From: Spiribacter roseus
GTDB taxonomy: Bacteria > Pseudomonadota > Gammaproteobacteria > Nitrococcales > Nitrococcaceae
NCBI RefSeq assembly: GCF_002813635.1
Contig: NZ_CP016382.1
Coordinates: forward strand, 1,116,001-1,180,000
DNA length: 64,000 nt
Reading direction: 5' to 3'
Part shown: in pieces, positions 10,068 through 20,292 of the stretch
Layout of the letters: each line of letters starts with the position of its first letter
How positions within the stretch are numbered: position 1 is the stretch's first letter
The notes under the pieces: model-generated
The model's database searches: none
Told to the model about the DNA's origin: nothing
Seen by the model: the letters and a program-made list of their open reading frames with translations, nothing else
Translations under genes and position numbers: made by a program

Positions 10068-11669
10068 TTACTCCTGATCGCGTGGACGAATGGATTCGCT
10101 AATGACTTCGGCATCAAAGGTCGCTTTGAGTGCCGCGATATTGGGATCGGTCTCGATGGACTCACGCGCGCGGTCGCGGCGATCACTCGCCACACGCTCC
10201 GCGGCGGCGGCGGGGGTCTCCGCGTTGACCGGTCCCACCCGGATGTCCACCCGCAGCGCCTCATTGAAGTGCTGCGACAGGGCCTCGGCAAGCCGCGCGG
10301 TGACGTTGTCGTTGACCAGATGCCGATGGCCCTCGTCGATCTGCAGCGTCACCCGATCGCCCTCGCGCGCCACCCAGTCGCAGTGATCGGCGAGCGCCTG
10401 CGCCATGCCGCTCAGTGACAGCGCCGCCGCCAGCCGATGCCAGTCATCATTGCCGGTGGGGGTCTGGCGCTCGGCGGCGGGCTCAGCGGCAGGGGCCAGG
10501 GCCGGCCCCGATTCCGGGGCCGGCCCCGGAGCCGGCGCCGTCGGAGCCGCTGCGGTGGGGCCGCGGGTGTCGCCCTCACCAGGGTCGGGCTCAAAGGCGA
10601 GCATCCGCAGCAGTACCATCTCGAAGCCGGCGCGCGGATCCGGGGCAAGGGGCAGATCGCGGCGCCCATGCAGCACGATCTGATAGAGCAGCTGCACCCA
10701 CGCCGCGTCCAGCCGCTGGGCCAGCGCGGCCAGGCGCTGCCCGTCAGTGGTCTCGGCATCAAAAACCGCCGGCACGGTCTGGGCCAGCGACAGCTGGTGC
10801 AACAGGGCCAGCAACTCAGCCAGCGCCTGGGCAAAATCCGGGGATGTCTCTGCCATGCGCGCGACGGTATCCAGCAGGCCGGGGCCATCGCCGTCGGCGA
10901 GCCGCTCGAGCAGTTCGAGCAGAAAGTCGTGATCGATGCTGCCGAGCATGTCCTGTACATCGGCGTCGACCAGCCGACCGCTGCCGAATGCAAGGGCCTG
11001 ATCGGCCAGACTGAGGGCGTCGCGCATGCTGCCATCGGCAGCGCGGGCGAGACGCTCGATGGCCGGCTTTTCCACCTCGATGCCCTCGTGGCGGGCGATG
11101 GTCTCCAGCTGGCCGGCGATCATGTCCGGCAGCAGCGGCTTGAGGTTGAACTGCAGGCACCGCGACAGCACCGTGACGGGCAGTCGTTGCGGGTCGGTGG
11201 TGGCCAGCAGGAACTTGACGTGCTCCGGGGGCTCTTCGAGGGTTTTCAGTAGCGCATTGAAGCTGTGCGTGGACAGCATATGCACTTCGTCGATCAGGTA
11301 GATCTTGTAGCGTCCACGGGTCGGGGCGTACTGGACATTATCCAGCAGATCGCGGGTGTCCTCGACCTTGGTGCGGGAGGCGGCATCGACCTCGATCAGA
11401 TCCACGAAACGGCCGGCGTCGATCTCCGCGCAGGCGGCACACTCGCCACAGGGCACATCGGTGACACCCTTAGACTCGCAGTTGAGGCACTTGGCGAGAA
11501 TCCGCGCCACCGTGGTCTTACCCACGCCCCGGGTGCCGGTGAACAGGTAGGCGTGGTGCAGACGTCCGCTGGCAAGGCCATTGGCGAGTGCCCGCAGGAC
11601 GTGGCCCTGGCCAACCATTTCGTCAAAGCGGTGGGGGCGCCACTTCCGCGCGAGTACCTGATAACCCAT
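10068..11669 (-). CDS. dnaX: DNA polymerase III subunit gamma/tau
   Basis: A 533-aa clamp-loader ATPase. The conserved start MGYQVLARKWRPHRFDEMVGQ fixes the ATG at 11669. Walker A GTRGVGKTT is at about residues 45-53, followed by the zinc-binding cysteines (CLNC and PCGECAAC) and Walker B LIDEVHML. A Pro/Ala-rich linker (about 375-420) leads to the tau-specific C-terminal region. At 533 aa it is shorter than E. coli tau (643 aa). I saw no A-rich slippery heptamer of the E. coli type, so production of a separate gamma form is doubtful. The ffs gene lies directly upstream on the same strand. Confidence 0.95.
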   Translation of the reverse strand: MGYQVLARKWRPHRFDEMVGQGHVLRALANGLASGRLHHAYLFTGTRGVGKTTVARILAKCLNCESKGVTDVPCGECAACAEIDAGRFVDLIEVDAASRTKVEDTRDLLDNVQYAPTRGRYKIYLIDEVHMLSTHSFNALLKTLEEPPEHVKFLLATTDPQRLPVTVLSRCLQFNLKPLLPDMIAGQLETIARHEGIEVEKPAIERLARAADGSMRDALSLADQALAFGSGRLVDADVQDMLGSIDHDFLLELLERLADGDGPGLLDTVARMAETSPDFAQALAELLALLHQLSLAQTVPAVFDAETTDGQRLAALAQRLDAAWVQLLYQIVLHGRRDLPLAPDPRAGFEMVLLRMLAFEPDPGEGDTRGPTAAAPTAPAPGPAPESGPALAPAAEPAAERQTPTGNDDWHRLAAALSLSGMAQALADHCDWVAREGDRVTLQIDEGHRHLVNDNVTARLAEALSQHFNEALRVDIRVGPVNAETPAAAAERVASDRRDRARESIETDPNIAALKATFDAEVISESIRPRDQE

Positions 11670-11709
11670 ACTGCGAGTATAGCATCGGCGAGTGTGGACA
11701 ATAGAGAAA

Positions 11710-11819
11710 GGCGGGGACGCCAGCCACACCCCGGCGCCCGAATCCACCGCTGCCGCTGCTCCCTTCCGGGCCTGACGGGGTTGACGGTTTATCGTCGCGA
11801 GGGGACCAGCGCCACCGCC
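11710..11819 (-). ncRNA. ffs: SRP 4.5S RNA
   Basis: The minus strand contains the strongly conserved apical core CAGGCCCGGAAGGGAGCAGC (E. coli CAGGTCCGGAAGGAAGCAGC). The flanks GGCGGTGGC and GTCCCCGCC can pair to close a hairpin of about 110 bases. Position between dnaX and its upstream region is the usual gammaproteobacterial location. Ends are approximate. The RNA binds Ffh for co-translational membrane targeting. Confidence 0.9.
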
Positions 11820-11872
11820 ATCGTATGGTAGCAAACCGCCCCAGCCCGCGCGAACCCAGAAGGACCGGCGCC

Positions 11873-13045
11873 ATGACCCCGCTGACCGAAATATTTGCCA
11901 CCTTCCTGCGCCTGGGGCTGATCGCCTTTGGCGGGCCGGTCGCCCATCTCGGCTATTTCCACCGCTGGTTCGTGCGCGACCGGCGCTGGCTGGATGATGC
12001 CACCTACGGCCAGCTGCTCGCGCTCTGCCAGATGCTGCCCGGCCCGACCAGCAGCCAGACCGGCTTCGTCATTGGTGTCGAGCGCGCCGGTATTGCTGGT
12101 GGACTCGCGGCCTGGCTGGGTTTCACCCTGCCCTCGGCGGTGATCATGATCGGCCTGGGGATGGGCATGCAGCACCTCGGCGCGTTTGACTCCGCAGGCT
12201 GGCTGACCGGGCTCAAACTCGCCGCCGTGGCGGTGGTCGCCCATGCCCTTTATGGCATGGCCCGACAGCTCTGCCCGGACTGGCCACGCGCCGGGATTGC
12301 CGCGGCGAGCGCCCTGGCGGTCAGCCTGGCACCGGCGGCGCTGGGCCCGTTCGTGGTCATCATCGGCGGGGCCCTGGCGGGCCTGGTCCTGTTTCCGTCC
12401 CCGACATCCGCCCATGCCGATCTGGGCGCGCGCGTCACCCGCCGCCAGGCCCTCGCCGCCCTGGCGCTGTTCGGCATGGGACTGATCGCCCTCGTCGGCC
12501 CGTTCGGCCTTCCCCCGTTATGGGCGGTGCTCTATCAAAGTGGCGCCCTGGTGTTTGGCGGCGGCCATGTGGTGCTGCCATTGCTCGAGGGCGGGCTGGT
12601 GGCGCCGGGGCTGATCGATGCCAACCGCTTTCTCGCCGGCTACGGCGCCGCCCAGGCTCTGCCCGGGCCACTGTTCAGCTTTGGCGGGTTCGTCGGCGCC
12701 GGAGTCGCCGATCAGGCCCCCTTAGTGACGGGGATGCTGGCGACCGTCCTGCTCTTTGCGCCCGGACTGCTGCTGGTGGTGGGGCTTCTGCCATTCTGGA
12801 AGGCGGCCGGCCGCTACCCGGCGACCGGCCGCGCACTGCCCGGCATCAACGCCGCCGTGGTGGGACTGCTGGCCGCGGTGCTGTGGGACCCGGTCATCAC
12901 CAGCGGCATCGGCTCAGTGGCGGATGCCGCCATTGCGCTTGTCGCGCTGCTGGCGCTGGCGCTGACCCGCACCCCACCCTGGGCGGTGGTTCTGGGGTGT
13001 GCACTGGCCGGCGCCGGCCTCGGCTATCTACCCTCCATGGCATAG
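11873..13045 (+). CDS. chrA: Chromate transporter (ChrA, two-domain form)
   Basis: A 390-aa membrane protein of the CHR family in its duplicated long form: two homologous halves carry the glycine-rich CHR signatures FGGPVAHLGYF (N-half) and FGGGHVVLPLLEGG (C-half), plus the Pro/Gly motif LPGPTSSQTGF and its repeat LPGPLFSFGGF. Family members export chromate, or take up sulfate-like anions. The start at 11873 is supported by AGAAGGA about 10 bases upstream. Its end overlaps the convergent monooxygenase gene by 22 bases. Confidence 0.88.
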   Translation: MTPLTEIFATFLRLGLIAFGGPVAHLGYFHRWFVRDRRWLDDATYGQLLALCQMLPGPTSSQTGFVIGVERAGIAGGLAAWLGFTLPSAVIMIGLGMGMQHLGAFDSAGWLTGLKLAAVAVVAHALYGMARQLCPDWPRAGIAAASALAVSLAPAALGPFVVIIGGALAGLVLFPSPTSAHADLGARVTRRQALAALALFGMGLIALVGPFGLPPLWAVLYQSGALVFGGGHVVLPLLEGGLVAPGLIDANRFLAGYGAAQALPGPLFSFGGFVGAGVADQAPLVTGMLATVLLFAPGLLLVVGLLPFWKAAGRYPATGRALPGINAAVVGLLAAVLWDPVITSGIGSVADAAIALVALLALALTRTPPWAVVLGCALAGAGLGYLPSMA

Positions 13046-14202
13046 CGCAGCACCCGGCGCTTCAGCCAACCACCGTAGCCCGCGATCTGCAGGCCCAGCC
13101 CGCGCACCGGCGCCAGCGGCCCGAGCGGCGCCGTGAAGCCGACATGAAACGCGCTCATCGCCGACTGCATCAGCTGATTATCGGGACGCCGCCCGCGCTC
13201 GTAGGCGGCCAGCCCGGTCGGGTGCGCCGCCGGCAGCCCCCGGCGCAGCGACTCGGCAATCTGCCCGGCGAGCGCCCGCGCATCGCGCAGCCCGATGTTG
13301 ACCCCCTGACCGGCCAGCGGATGAATCACATGCGCCGCATCGCCGACCAGCACCAGCTGATCGCGCCAGTAGCGCTGTGCATGCAGCCGGCGGATCGGAA
13401 AACTGCCCCGCCCGTAGACCTGGTCGATCAAACCCAGATCCGTCGGGAAGGCGCTTTCCACGGCATCCACAAAATCGGCCTCACTCATCGCGGTGAGCAG
13501 GCGGGCCTTGGATGGCGAGACATACCACACCAGCGACGCCGCGCCACCGGCGAGCGGCAGCAGTGCCTGCGGGCCATCCGGGGTAAAGCGCTGCCAGGTC
13601 TGGGTGCCCGCCGGCGGGTTTGGCTGCACAGTCGCGACTACGGCGTGCTGGTGATAATCGCCTTCCCAGACGCCGATACCCGCCGCATCCCGCAACCGCG
13701 ACCCGGCACCGTCCGCCGCCACCGTCAATGCCGGCGTCAACGCCCCTTCCCCCTCAAGGAACAACCGCGGGCCATCGGTGCCGGGCTGTACGTCGAGCGT
13801 CGGGGCCGGGACATCCAGCCGCACCGATTCGAGCCCGGCAGCGGTCTCCAGCAGGGCCGCCTGCAGGTGGTCGTTTTCAACGAACACGCCCAACCCATCC
13901 AGACCCAGCTCATCGGCGCTGAATGCGAGCCGTCCCGGTGCCGAAATATCCCAGGTCGCCAGTTCATCAAAGGTCGCCACCCGCGCCTGGTCCAGCGCCG
14001 GCCAGGCGCCCAGCGACTGGAGATACTCGATGGACCGGCCGTTGAGGGCCGAGACCCGGAGCCGCGGCGGCTCATCGGCCGTGGGCCGGGTCGCCGGACG
14101 GGCCTCGAGCAGCCGCACCGGGATGCCACGACGGCCGAGATCCACCGCAACCGCGGCGCCGACCATGCCACCGCCGACCACCAGCACATCATTGCTGTTC
14201 AT
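13024..14202 (-). CDS. UbiH/UbiF/VisC-family FAD monooxygenase
   Basis: A 392-aa flavoprotein hydroxylase. The dinucleotide-binding GGGMVGAAVA is near the N-terminus (residues 9-18), and the second FAD motif GDAAHVIHPLAGQGVN lies near residue 280-295, the COQ6/UbiH signature. These enzymes hydroxylate the ubiquinone ring. Which position this one attacks (UbiH, UbiF, UbiI or a broader-range UbiM-like enzyme) cannot be decided from the sequence alone. Start ATG 14202 follows AAGGGAG. The start overlaps the end of the upstream membrane hydrolase gene by 14 bases. Confidence 0.85.
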   Translation of the reverse strand: MNSNDVLVVGGGMVGAAVAVDLGRRGIPVRLLEARPATRPTADEPPRLRVSALNGRSIEYLQSLGAWPALDQARVATFDELATWDISAPGRLAFSADELGLDGLGVFVENDHLQAALLETAAGLESVRLDVPAPTLDVQPGTDGPRLFLEGEGALTPALTVAADGAGSRLRDAAGIGVWEGDYHQHAVVATVQPNPPAGTQTWQRFTPDGPQALLPLAGGAASLVWYVSPSKARLLTAMSEADFVDAVESAFPTDLGLIDQVYGRGSFPIRRLHAQRYWRDQLVLVGDAAHVIHPLAGQGVNIGLRDARALAGQIAESLRRGLPAAHPTGLAAYERGRRPDNQLMQSAMSAFHVGFTAPLGPLAPVRGLGLQIAGYGGWLKRRVLRYAMEGR

Positions 14203-15796
14203 TGGAACGACTCCCTTGTCCGGGGTTGGAAAACACACTGAGTATTCTAGCGCGCAGATCCGCCAGCGTTCCCGCCGTCGACGGGCCGGGCTCCAGACCG
14301 GCACGGAATCCCATCGATTCGAAACCCTCGAGCAGCGCCGGATCGCGGGCGACCACATGCACCGGCACCGTGCGCGAGGTGGAGTCACCCGTGATCAGCG
14401 GCGCCGGCTGATGGTCACCCAGCAGGATCAGCACCCCATCACCCAGAGACCGTCCGGCCCACTCGCCGGCGGTGCGAAGGGCGTAATCCACCGCCCGCTG
14501 GTAATGATCACGGATGCGCGCCCCCTCGCTCCAGACCTCGCCGGGGGGCGGCCCGGCATCGGCCCAGCGCTCAAAGACGGCCCCGTCGCCAATCCGCGCC
14601 CAGTCGAGGATCGGCAGGATCGGCGTCCACGGCGCGTGGCTGCTGATCAGCGCCACCTCGGCAAACACCGGCTCAGGGGTTGCCTCGCGGATCGCCGACT
14701 GCAGGTAATGCCAGGTGTACTGATCCGGCATGGTGACCCAGTTGAGCGGGGGGCCGGCGTAGTCGATGCGCGCATGATCGTCGATGCGGTCATAGCCCCA
14801 TTGCCCGCCGGCGGGCCATGGATCGGTGATGGCCGGCATCAGGGCCACGGTCTGATAACCGGCGCGATCGAAATCCTCGATCAGCGATGGCCGCTCGGCA
14901 TTCAGGAACAGGTCATAACGGATCTGATTGTTCATCCAATGCCCGCTCAGCACGGTGCCATGAGCGAGCCACGACTGCCCGCCCTGTACGGGCGACTCGA
15001 AACGCCCGGTCACCACGGCAAGACCGGCGGCGTCCAGCGACTCGCCGAAGTGCTCGAGCGCCGCCCGCCCGGTGGCGCGATACCGCGGGTCATCGAGCAT
15101 GACGGTGCCGTAGGACTCGATGAAACCAAGGATCACATCGCGTCCGGCCAGTCGATCAAGTGATGGGGCGACCGGGTCCGGTGTACGCCGCAGTGCATCG
15201 GCGAATCGCTGGCGCTCACGGGCCGTTTCCAGCACCCGGTGGGTCTGGTCGTTGAAGCGGATGACCGCCGGCGCATCCACCGCGCGATCGATTGCCGGCA
15301 TATCCCGGTGGTGCTGCAGCAGCAATCCGGCGACCAATACCAGCAAACCCACCGTGCGCAGCCGCCAGGCGCCCCGCGGTGGGATCCCGCGTCGCAGTGT
15401 CCGCGCCAGCAGGGCAAAGACACCCACCACGGCCAGCGCCGCCAGAACCAATGTCAGCCAGGCCAGCGGCGCACCGATGGCACCCCGCAGCAGGTGCTCG
15501 ACCGAGGTGGCGAGCGGGATATCGATGAGAAGATTCATGGGCCGGCCCAGCGCCCAGCCGGTGCCCAGATCCGACAGCGCAAGAGCCACCGCCACCAGGA
15601 TCACGGAGCTGAGCATGGGCGCAACGCCGCGTGCCAGCGCCACCGGCAGGCTCCAGATGATGCCGAGCACGATCAGGGTCTCCGCCGCCAGCCACGGCGA
15701 TGGGAACTGCGTATAAGGCATCCACCACTCGGGCACCACCAGCAGCAGGTTGATACCCAGCGCGATGAGCAGCCCCGCCACGACCGGGCGCATCAT
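14189..15796 (-). CDS. Membrane-anchored alkaline-phosphatase-superfamily (sulfatase/phosphoglycerol-transferase-like) protein
   Basis: About 535 aa. Four or five membrane segments fill the first 180 residues; a sulfatase-fold domain follows. Candidate active-site residues resemble LtaS/OpgB-type enzymes: Glu in GFIESYG, a Thr in HGTVLSG, and Asp-His in LLGDHQP. It stands divergently 87 bases from opgH, so decorating osmoregulated periplasmic glucans with phosphoglycerol or another phospho-group is a reasonable guess, not proven. The ATG at 15796 is chosen over a TTG at 15838; no strong Shine-Dalgarno supports either. Confidence 0.7.
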   Translation of the reverse strand: MMRPVVAGLLIALGINLLLVVPEWWMPYTQFPSPWLAAETLIVLGIIWSLPVALARGVAPMLSSVILVAVALALSDLGTGWALGRPMNLLIDIPLATSVEHLLRGAIGAPLAWLTLVLAALAVVGVFALLARTLRRGIPPRGAWRLRTVGLLVLVAGLLLQHHRDMPAIDRAVDAPAVIRFNDQTHRVLETARERQRFADALRRTPDPVAPSLDRLAGRDVILGFIESYGTVMLDDPRYRATGRAALEHFGESLDAAGLAVVTGRFESPVQGGQSWLAHGTVLSGHWMNNQIRYDLFLNAERPSLIEDFDRAGYQTVALMPAITDPWPAGGQWGYDRIDDHARIDYAGPPLNWVTMPDQYTWHYLQSAIREATPEPVFAEVALISSHAPWTPILPILDWARIGDGAVFERWADAGPPPGEVWSEGARIRDHYQRAVDYALRTAGEWAGRSLGDGVLILLGDHQPAPLITGDSTSRTVPVHVVARDPALLEGFESMGFRAGLEPGPSTAGTLADLRARILSVFSNPGQGSRSNEQQ

Positions 15797-15883
15797 CCGG
15801 GCCACCGTCCCGTCCGACGACTCGCCGCGTCGGTGCAACTTCCACCCCGTGGCACTGTCGACGCCCTACCGAGGAGGGTGTTG

Positions 15884-17731
15884 ATGCAGCACAGGAGCGA
15901 GGCCATCCAACCATCGAGCTGGACACTGACCGAACCCGCTCTGCCACTGCGGCGCGGCGTCATGGCGGCGCTCGCCATGGCAACCACGGCACTGGGGATC
16001 CACTGGCTCACCGCGCTGCTCGGCGGCGGCGGCATTGATGCGCTGGAGGGGCTGGTCATTGCGGCCTTCTCGGTCACCTTCGGGTTCTCGTGCATTGCAT
16101 TCTGGACCATGATGGCCGGTATTGCCCTGCGGCTGTCCGGTCGGCATCCAGTCACCCTGCAGCGCGGCGCCCCTGCGGCCGAAGACGCGCCCCCATTGGC
16201 GCGGACCGCACTCGTGATGCCGGCCTATAACGAAGACATGGGCGACGTCGTGCACTGCCTGATGTCGACACTGCAGTCCCTGCGGGACACCGGTCAAAGC
16301 GAAGCGTTCGACTGTTTTCTGCTCAGCGACAGCAACGATCCAGCCCAGCGCGAGCGTGAGCGCGAGGCGATGGCCCGACTGCAGCGTCGATTCCCGACGG
16401 GGCCCGGGCTCTACTATCGGGCCCGTGATGAGAACACCGGCCGCAAGCCGGGGAACATCCGGGACTTCTGCGAGCGCTGGGGCGCCGGCTACGAGTTCAT
16501 GGTGGTGCTGGACGCCGACAGCCGCATGACCGGCGAGGCCCTGCTCACCCTGGTGCGCCGCATGGTCGCCAACCCCCAGGCGGGCATCATCCAGACGGTC
16601 CCGCTGCCAGTCGGCCAGCGCACGGTGCTGGGCCGATTCCAGCAGCTCGCGGCCAGCCTCCATGCCCGTCACATCGCCAACGGCTTGGCCTTCTGGCAAG
16701 GCAACAGCACGAACTACTGGGGCCACAACGCGATCATCCGCATCGCCGATTTCAAGGCCTGCTGCGGACTCTCGCCGCTCCCCGGCCGGCCGCCCCTGGG
16801 CGGCGACATCATGAGTCACGACTATGTCGAGGCCGGGCTGATGCGCCGGGCGGGCCGCAGCGTTTACGTCCTCCCCGAAATCGGCGGCAGCTTCGAGGGC
16901 ATGCCCGGCAATTTCATCGACGATCTCAAACGCGAGCGGCGCTGGTGCCAGGGGAATCTCCAGCATCTGCGCCTGCTGACCGGGCGCGGCTGGCGACCCG
17001 TCACGCGGCTGAATTTTCTGCTCGGCGGGCTCGCCTACCTGACCGCGCCGCTGTGGCTGCTGATGATCAGCGCCGGCATCCTCGACGCGGTGGTCTCCCC
17101 GGATCAGGGGCGCTGGGTGAACGCCGCCACCACACGGCCCGACACCGTTGTGCCGCTGATCGGCCTGAGCCTGATGGTTCTGTTTCTGCCGCGGCTGATC
17201 GGCATCGCCCTTGCCACCCGGGAGCAACGCGGATACGGCCGGCGCTGGTCGCTGCTGCGTGGCAGCCTTCTGGAGCTGGGCTTCGGCATTCTCCGATCCC
17301 CCCTCATGATGGTGCTCTACAGCGGCTTCATCCTGCGCATCTTGGCCGGACGCCCGGCCCGCTGGGATACCTCGCTGCGCGGCCGGCGGCGCATCCCGGC
17401 GCGTGAGGCGTGGCGGTTGGGCACGCCCATTGCGGCCGGGGCGCTGACCGTCGGCCTGACCGTCGCCATGGGGGCGCCGTCACTGCTGCCGTGGCTGCTG
17501 CCGGCGCTGGCGGGACCCCTGCTATTTCCGCTATTCCTGCAGGTGACCAGCCTCCTGGCGCCGGCATGGCTGCCGGCGACTCCGGCGGAGTCGCGCCGGC
17601 TGGTGCCCGTCAACCCGATCGCTGTGGGCCGGTCACCACGGCCGTCAGCGGCCAGCGTCTGCCCGCCACCGGCCGAGGATTATCGACCCATGCCGCTGCA
17701 GCCGCTGTCTATCCCGGCAGGCCGGGCCTGA
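15884..17731 (+). CDS. opgH: Glucans biosynthesis glucosyltransferase H
   Basis: A 615-aa GT2 inner-membrane enzyme that polymerises the beta-1,2 glucan backbone of osmoregulated periplasmic glucans from UDP-glucose. Visible: two N-terminal membrane segments, LLSDSNDP, the catalytic DADSRM near residue 207, and the RRWCQGN motif near 352, then a cluster of C-terminal membrane segments. E. coli OpgH is 847 aa; the roughly 140-residue cytoplasmic N-terminal extension that contacts FtsZ there is missing, and the membrane domain starts within about 20 residues. GAGGAGGG lies just upstream of the ATG. No opgG lies beside it. Confidence 0.88.
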   Translation: MQHRSEAIQPSSWTLTEPALPLRRGVMAALAMATTALGIHWLTALLGGGGIDALEGLVIAAFSVTFGFSCIAFWTMMAGIALRLSGRHPVTLQRGAPAAEDAPPLARTALVMPAYNEDMGDVVHCLMSTLQSLRDTGQSEAFDCFLLSDSNDPAQREREREAMARLQRRFPTGPGLYYRARDENTGRKPGNIRDFCERWGAGYEFMVVLDADSRMTGEALLTLVRRMVANPQAGIIQTVPLPVGQRTVLGRFQQLAASLHARHIANGLAFWQGNSTNYWGHNAIIRIADFKACCGLSPLPGRPPLGGDIMSHDYVEAGLMRRAGRSVYVLPEIGGSFEGMPGNFIDDLKRERRWCQGNLQHLRLLTGRGWRPVTRLNFLLGGLAYLTAPLWLLMISAGILDAVVSPDQGRWVNAATTRPDTVVPLIGLSLMVLFLPRLIGIALATREQRGYGRRWSLLRGSLLELGFGILRSPLMMVLYSGFILRILAGRPARWDTSLRGRRRIPAREAWRLGTPIAAGALTVGLTVAMGAPSLLPWLLPALAGPLLFPLFLQVTSLLAPAWLPATPAESRRLVPVNPIAVGRSPRPSAASVCPPPAEDYRPMPLQPLSIPAGRA

Positions 17732-17737
17732 ACCGAC

Positions 17738-20137
17738 TCAGGCCGAAGCCTGGGTCGCCGCCTCACCGGGCGACGTCTCGCGCAGGGCGAGCGCGGTGGC
17801 CTCGCCGACGTGCTCAAGCCAGTGGAAGGTCATGTCCTGACGGGCGGACTCGGGGATGTCCTCGTAGTCCTTGCGGTTCCGGGCCGGCAGCAGCACCGTG
17901 TGAATGCCGGCCCGACGCGCCGCCAGCACCTTTTCCTTGATACCGCCGACCGGCAGCACCAGACCGCGCAGGGTGATCTCGCCGGTCATCGCGACGTCCT
18001 CGCGAACACACCGCCCGGTCACCAGCGAGACCAGCGCGCTGTACATCGCCACACCGGCACTTGGCCCGTCCTTGGGGATGGCCCCGGCCGGCAGGTGGAC
18101 ATGGATGTCATCGCTGGAGAAGGCCGTGGGGTCGATCCCCAGCTCGTCCGCGCGCGCCTTGATCAGGCTGAGCGCCGTCTGGGCACTCTCTTTCATGACA
18201 TCGCCCTGCTGACCGGTCAGCACCAGCTTGCCGTTACCGGCATAGCGATTCGCCTCGATGAACAGGATATCTCCGCCCACCGGCGTCCAGGCCAGCCCGG
18301 TGGCGACCCCCGGGACGCTGGTCCGCATGGCCGTTTCGCCCTCGAACTTCGGCGCGCCCAGCACGGTCGCGACGGCATCGGCGTCCACCCGTGCCTGCTC
18401 GGCGGTGCCCTCGGCGAACTGCACCGCAAAATGCCGCACGATGGCGCCCAGTTCGCGCTCCAGCTGCCGGCAGCCAGCCTCGCGGGTGTATTCCGCGATG
18501 ACCCGGTCAATCGCCGCATCGGTCAGCTCGAGCTGCCCGCGGGTCACGCCGGCCGCCTCGAGCTGGCGGTCCAGCAGATAACGCCGCGCGATCTCCGCTT
18601 TCTCCTCCTGGGTATAGCCCGGGATCTCGATCATCTCCATGCGGTCGCGCAGCGGCGCCGGTATCTGATCGGGGACGTTGGCGGTGGCGATGAAAAGCAC
18701 GCCGGTCAGATCAAAGGGGACGCCGAGATAATTGTCCTGAAAGGTCCCGTTCTGCGCCGGGTCCAGCACTTCCAGCAGCGCCGCCGACGGATCGCCCTGG
18801 ATGCCGCCGCCGAGCTTGTCCATCTCATCGAGCATCAGCACTGGATTGCGTGACCCCGCCTTGTGCAGGCTCTGGACCACCTTGCCCGGGAGCGCCCCCA
18901 GATAGGTGCGTCGATGCCCGCGGATCTCGGCCTCATCGTGGACACCGCCCAGGCTCGAGCGCACAAAGTCGCGACCCGTGGCGCGGGCGATGCTCTGCCC
19001 CAGAGAGGTCTTGCCCACGCCGGGCGGCCCGACGAGGCAGAGAATCGGGCTGCGCCCCTCGGGGTTGAGCTTGCGCACCGCCAGATGCTCGAGGATGCGC
19101 CGCTTCACCGGCTCAAGGCCGTAGTGATCGGTGTCGAGGATCTCCCGGGCCCGGGCGATATCAATGTCCTCGGGCCGCGTGGTGGACCAGGGCAGCTCAA
19201 GCAGCCAGTCAAGATAGGTACGCACCATCGAATACTCGCCGGCACCCTCGGGCATCCGCTCGAGGCGCTTGAGCTCCTTGCGCGCCTGCTCGTCAACGGC
19301 CTCGGGCATCTGTAGCGCATCGATGCGGGCCTCGAGCTCGCGGATCTCCTCGCCCTTGTCATCGCTCTCGCCCAGCTCCTCGCGGATCGAGCGCAGCTGC
19401 TCGCGCAGCAGTGCCTCACGCTGGCGCTCGGACATGGTCTCGTGAGTCCGCTCGCTGATTTTCTGCGAGAGCTTGAGCACCTCAACGCGGTAGTCGACCA
19501 GTGTCAGCACCCGCTCGAGACGCGTCTCAATATCGAGGGTCTCGAGCAACTCCTGGCGATCGGCACTCTCGAGGTCAAGATAGCCCGCGACGGTGTCGGC
19601 GAGCGCACCGGGTTCCTTGATGCTGGATAATGCCCCAGCCAGCTCCTGAGGCGCCTGTGGCAAAAGCTCGAGCGCCTCGAGCGCCTTGTCGCGCAGCGCG
19701 ACCATGTGGGCATCCACGGTCTGCCCCACGGGCTGTTCCTCGGCAATACGCTCGATCCGCGCCACCGGAAACGGATAGCCGTGCAGGTGCTCGATGACGC
19801 GGAAGCGCTGTTCGCCCTGCAGGACCAGGTGATGGTGACCCTCATTGCCGTTCACGAACCGCATGACATTGGCCACCGTGCCGACGGCATGCAGGTCATC
19901 GGGACCGGGTTCCTCGACGCTGGCATCCCGCTGCATGACCACGCCCATGGGCTGCTCGTTCTGCGCCGCCTGGCGCGCGGCGAGGATCGATCGCGCGCGA
20001 CCGATCCCCACGGGCACCAGCATGTTCGGAAACAGCACCATGTTGCGAATGGGCAGCAGGATCATCGCGTCGCCAGGAAGCCGCGGGATGACCAGACTGC
20101 GGGACGGCTCAACGCCCTCGTTTTCAAGAGTCTGCAT
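17738..20137 (-). CDS. lon: ATP-dependent protease La (Lon)
   Basis: A 799-aa LonA. In order: the N-terminal substrate domain beginning [20 protein letters not shown], a coiled-coil (about 190-300), the AAA+ module with Walker [10 protein letters not shown] and a typical [16 protein letters not shown] region, and the Ser-Lys protease domain with [10 protein letters not shown]. The start at 20137 (MQTLENEG) follows TCGGAGG. It converges with opgH, leaving 6 bases between the stops. I did not see a heat-shock promoter clearly enough to call it. Confidence 0.95.
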   Translation of the reverse strand: MQTLENEGVEPSRSLVIPRLPGDAMILLPIRNMVLFPNMLVPVGIGRARSILAARQAAQNEQPMGVVMQRDASVEEPGPDDLHAVGTVANVMRFVNGNEGHHHLVLQGEQRFRVIEHLHGYPFPVARIERIAEEQPVGQTVDAHMVALRDKALEALELLPQAPQELAGALSSIKEPGALADTVAGYLDLESADRQELLETLDIETRLERVLTLVDYRVEVLKLSQKISERTHETMSERQREALLREQLRSIREELGESDDKGEEIRELEARIDALQMPEAVDEQARKELKRLERMPEGAGEYSMVRTYLDWLLELPWSTTRPEDIDIARAREILDTDHYGLEPVKRRILEHLAVRKLNPEGRSPILCLVGPPGVGKTSLGQSIARATGRDFVRSSLGGVHDEAEIRGHRRTYLGALPGKVVQSLHKAGSRNPVLMLDEMDKLGGGIQGDPSAALLEVLDPAQNGTFQDNYLGVPFDLTGVLFIATANVPDQIPAPLRDRMEMIEIPGYTQEEKAEIARRYLLDRQLEAAGVTRGQLELTDAAIDRVIAEYTREAGCRQLERELGAIVRHFAVQFAEGTAEQARVDADAVATVLGAPKFEGETAMRTSVPGVATGLAWTPVGGDILFIEANRYAGNGKLVLTGQQGDVMKESAQTALSLIKARADELGIDPTAFSSDDIHVHLPAGAIPKDGPSAGVAMYSALVSLVTGRCVREDVAMTGEITLRGLVLPVGGIKEKVLAARRAGIHTVLLPARNRKDYEDIPESARQDMTFHWLEHVGEATALALRETSPGEAATQASA

Positions 20138-20292
20138 GGGACACCTCCGAAGATCGCCGGCCACTTGCCGGGTAACACGGTCAGAAATGGAGGCTGCCGG
20201 CGGTGGATTCAAGTCATCCACCGGGCACGCAGAGCCATCGCAATGGTACGCTTGGCGTTCTACGGATCACTGATTCAAGGGATGCCCCAGCG

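Noticed and set aside
12520..14241. A 573-codon plus-strand reading frame
   Set aside because: It runs across the 3' half of chrA in a different frame and then antisense to the UbiH-type monooxygenase, is rich in Arg/Pro/Gly, and has no recognisable domain. It is a high-GC shadow.
15239..15883. N-terminal extension of OpgH
   Set aside because: The frame is open upstream but lies antisense to the divergent membrane hydrolase gene, and GAGGAGGG sits just before the ATG at 15884.
15866..17227. A 453-codon minus-strand frame
   Set aside because: Fully antisense to opgH, with low-complexity Gln/His/Gly content typical of a complementary shadow frame.
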